NCBI RefSeq assembly: GCF_030272705.1
Contig: NZ_JARFYM010000010.1
Coordinates: forward strand, 248,001 to 312,000
Reading direction: 5' to 3'
DNA: 64,000 bases
Source: Rhizobium mayense
GTDB taxonomy: Bacteria > Pseudomonadota > Alphaproteobacteria > Rhizobiales > Rhizobiaceae
The notes below the pieces were generated by a model, which ran no database searches, had not been told where the DNA came from, and worked only from the letters and a program-made list of their open reading frames with translations. Positions 62,104 through 64,000 of this stretch are shown piece after piece; positions within the stretch are counted from its first letter, which is position 1, and each line of letters starts with the position of its first letter. The translations under genes were made by a program, and so were the position numbers.

Positions 62104-63137
62104 CGAACGAGCCCCGGCGCTATACGAGCGGGCGGATCGCCGTCGCCAACCTGTCGGCCTCGATCGGCACCCTCGAGCGCGATCGCAGCAACGGTGCAGA
62201 TCCGGAAAAGCTGCTGGCGCTCTCGAAGCTCCTTTTCTTTCGCGGCGACCTCTTGGGTCGCATCGCAGACCACGACCGCGCCGAGGCAATCGCCAACGAG
62301 GCCGTTGCCGTTGCGCCCGAATCCGCAAAAGCGCTCTTCGTTCGCGCCCAGATTGCCGGTCGCTTTCACTTGTTCGAAAAAGCAAAGGGCCTTCTCGCTC
62401 ATGCGTTCATGGCCGGATACTCAAGACAGGAAATCGACGCAGAACGGGCTGCCCTGCTGCAGGCAACGGGGCACTACAACGAAGCGTTGGTCCTGCGTGA
62501 AAGACTGGCGAAACGCATTCCGGGGATCGACACACTGGGTAGTCTCGCGTCATTGCTGGCGGAAATGGGTGACTGGGCAGCGGCGGAAGTCTGCTACGCA
62601 GATGCCGTCGCGGCCGACCACGGCATCTCTCCATTTCCAGGCGGCCAACTTCTCTTCGAGTGGGGCGTGAGCGCGATGCGCCGCGGCGACCTGGACCGCG
62701 CGGAGGCACTCTTCGCACACCTCGAAGTGATCCTGCCCCAGCACGTTCCAGGACGGGGGCATCGAGCGGAAGTAGCGCTCGCGCGCGCAAAGCTGGATGT
62801 TGCAAAAGCTCTCGTGGCGCCGCTCGTCGAAATGTCCGACGACCCTGAGTATCGCGCGGTGCATGCGGAGATCCTCAATGCTCTCGGCGACTGCGGGGCA
62901 GCACGGGAAGAAGCGAAGTGTGCGGCGGAAGGATATAAACTGCTTCTGGCGCGTCGGCCTGAAGCCTATGCAGACCATGCGGCGGCATTCTTCATGGGAA
63001 TTGGAAATCGTCCGAAGCGGGCACTCGAGCTTGCTCTGGCGAATTTCAAGCTCCGCGACACGCCGAGATCGCGAAAGCTGCTTGCTCGCGCAAGCCACGC
63101 GGCCGAAGTCGCACCTGTTCGCGAGGTCGCGGTATGA
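62100..63137 (+). CDS. TPR-repeat-type helical protein
   Basis: A 345-residue soluble protein built of helix pairs with TPR-like spacing: AIANEAVAVAPESAKALFVR, LLQATGHYNEALVLRERLAK, LLAEMGDWAAAEVCYADAVA and DLDRAEALFAHLEVILPQHV. It lacks signal and enzyme motifs. TPR proteins act as scaffolds, so it may hold the operon's enzymes together. It overlaps the SDR and the next NDH-2 by four bases. Confidence 0.82.
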   Translation: MTNEPRRYTSGRIAVANLSASIGTLERDRSNGADPEKLLALSKLLFFRGDLLGRIADHDRAEAIANEAVAVAPESAKALFVRAQIAGRFHLFEKAKGLLAHAFMAGYSRQEIDAERAALLQATGHYNEALVLRERLAKRIPGIDTLGSLASLLAEMGDWAAAEVCYADAVAADHGISPFPGGQLLFEWGVSAMRRGDLDRAEALFAHLEVILPQHVPGRGHRAEVALARAKLDVAKALVAPLVEMSDDPEYRAVHAEILNALGDCGAAREEAKCAAEGYKLLLARRPEAYADHAAAFFMGIGNRPKRALELALANFKLRDTPRSRKLLARASHAAEVAPVREVAV

Positions 63138-64000
63138 ACGCCCAGATATCCGCCGGGACGAACCGGACATCGCGTCGCAGGATTGTTGTCATCGGAGCCG
63201 GCTTCGCGGGCATGGCTGTAGTCCACGCGTTGCGCAACAGCGACGCGGACATCACGCTCGTCGACCGCAACAATCACCATCTCTTCCAGCCGTTCCTGTT
63301 TCAGGTCGCCACGTCGATCCTCGAGCCTGCGGAAATCGCCACGCCTATCCGCTCTCTACTGCACGAGCTGTCGAACGTCCGGGTGGAAATGCGAGAGGCG
63401 ACGCGCATCGATCTGCGTCGCCGAGCTGTCCTCATGAACGAAGGCGACCCTCTGGCCTATGACATCCTCGTCGTCGCGACGGGAGCGCAGACAAGCTATT
63501 TCGGCCACGAGCTGGAATGGTCGCAGCATGCGCTTGGTTTGAAGTCGCTAGGAGACGCCGTCGCGGCCCGAAATCGTCTTCTAAGGGCATTCGAGCGCGC
63601 GGAACTGGAGCCGGATCCCATGAAGCAGGCGCGCGACATGACGGCAGTCGTCGTGGGTGGCGGGCCGACGGGCGTCGCGATCACGGGCACGATCAGCGAG
63701 CTTGCCCAAAGGACACTGGCATCCGACTTTCGAAACATCGACCTCCGCAAGGCGCGCATCGTGCTTGTCCAGGCTGGACCGAGATTGCTGCCCGCATTCA
63801 GCGAGCGACATTCGGCCTACGCCGCCCGCGCCCTGGAAGCTCAGGGTGTGGAGATAAAGCTGGGCGCTCCCGTCACCGATGTTGACGCGACGGGCGTCAC
63901 CGTCGGCGGCGAACGCATCGAGGCGGCAACCGTCCTGTGGTGCACCGGCGTCGAGGGCGTGCCGGTGGCGCGCGCACTCGGGGCGAATGTCGAACCGAAC
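63134..64000 (+). CDS. Second NDH-2-type NADH:quinone oxidoreductase, truncated by window end
   Basis: The first 289 codons are present; no stop is reached. IVVIGAGFAGMAVVHALRNS, NNHHLFQPFLFQVATSILEP, AVVVGGGPTGVAITGTISEL and VLWCTGVEGVPVARAL match NDH-2 and the 45331 gene product along the length. Paralogs differ clearly, so the copies are old. As last visible gene of the DyP operon it may take electrons from NADH to quinone or to a peroxide-linked partner. Confidence 0.88.
   Translation, partial: MNAQISAGTNRTSRRRIVVIGAGFAGMAVVHALRNSDADITLVDRNNHHLFQPFLFQVATSILEPAEIATPIRSLLHELSNVRVEMREATRIDLRRRAVLMNEGDPLAYDILVVATGAQTSYFGHELEWSQHALGLKSLGDAVAARNRLLRAFERAELEPDPMKQARDMTAVVVGGGPTGVAITGTISELAQRTLASDFRNIDLRKARIVLVQAGPRLLPAFSERHSAYAARALEAQGVEIKLGAPVTDVDATGVTVGGERIEAATVLWCTGVEGVPVARALGANVEPN

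Overview
The window reads as a replicon of a Rhizobiaceae bacterium (Rhizobium/Sinorhizobium/Agrobacterium type), probably a megaplasmid or chromid. The pointers are high GC, Ros/MucR-type and FixJ-type regulators, a GCG_CRPN secreted protein, an ALAS-type hemA, a rhizobial Ser/Thr kinase-AAA-histidine kinase and a UDP-xylose/UDP-arabinose gene pair. No rRNA, complete tRNA, CRISPR array, transposase or replication gene was seen. Assignments come from reading motifs, without database searches.

Layout. 1-2.3 kb: a B12-riboswitch-controlled cbtB-cbtA unit with an extra membrane protein, a cut-off histidine phosphatase, and a GCG_CRPN protein. 2.5-8.3 kb: PiT phosphate transporter, a MucR/Fis-HTH regulator pair, an EAL protein, a sugar-isomerase-like TIM barrel and a DUF2934 protein. 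8.7-16.3 kb: one giant gene (2538 aa) built almost only from 8-residue repeats with exact 240, 336 and 408 bp higher-order periods. 16.5-26.2 kb: a glycan locus of two convergent operons (uxs-uxe on +; three GT2, an ABC exporter, a methyltransferase and a GT4 on -). Both are started by diverged inverted copies of the same 250-270 bp promoter/leader cassette, each carrying a small ORF directly before the first enzyme gene. 27-34.2 kb: Nudix hydrolase plus a Nudix remnant, hemA, an Aae-like efflux operon with a stand-alone winged-helix regulator, and a FixJ-like response regulator. 34.5-41.6 kb: a zinc-ribbon protein, a receiver-only protein and a 2000-residue hybrid kinase.

41.7-49.8 kb: a YWTD propeller, 3-hydroxyacyl-CoA dehydrogenase-like enzyme, family III CoA-transferase, type II NADH dehydrogenase (NDH-2), a small membrane protein and a cyanide-insensitive type bd oxidase (CydAB). 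NDH-2 plus bd oxidase would make a short, weakly coupled NADH-to-oxygen route. One promoter-like motif lies upstream of both the propeller gene and cydA. 49.9-50.5 kb is a scar with VapB/VapC and CYTH fragments.

50.7-64 kb: MarR, flavin reductase, hydrolases and an MBL-fold enzyme, then a second copy of the small membrane protein, a TetR regulator with a clear operator, and a + strand operon of an unknown Cys-containing protein, DyP peroxidase, DUF4331 protein, acetoacetate-decarboxylase-like protein, SDR, TPR protein and a second NDH-2 that runs off the end. The most novel material is the giant octad-repeat protein, the mirrored leader cassette and the DyP-centred operon.
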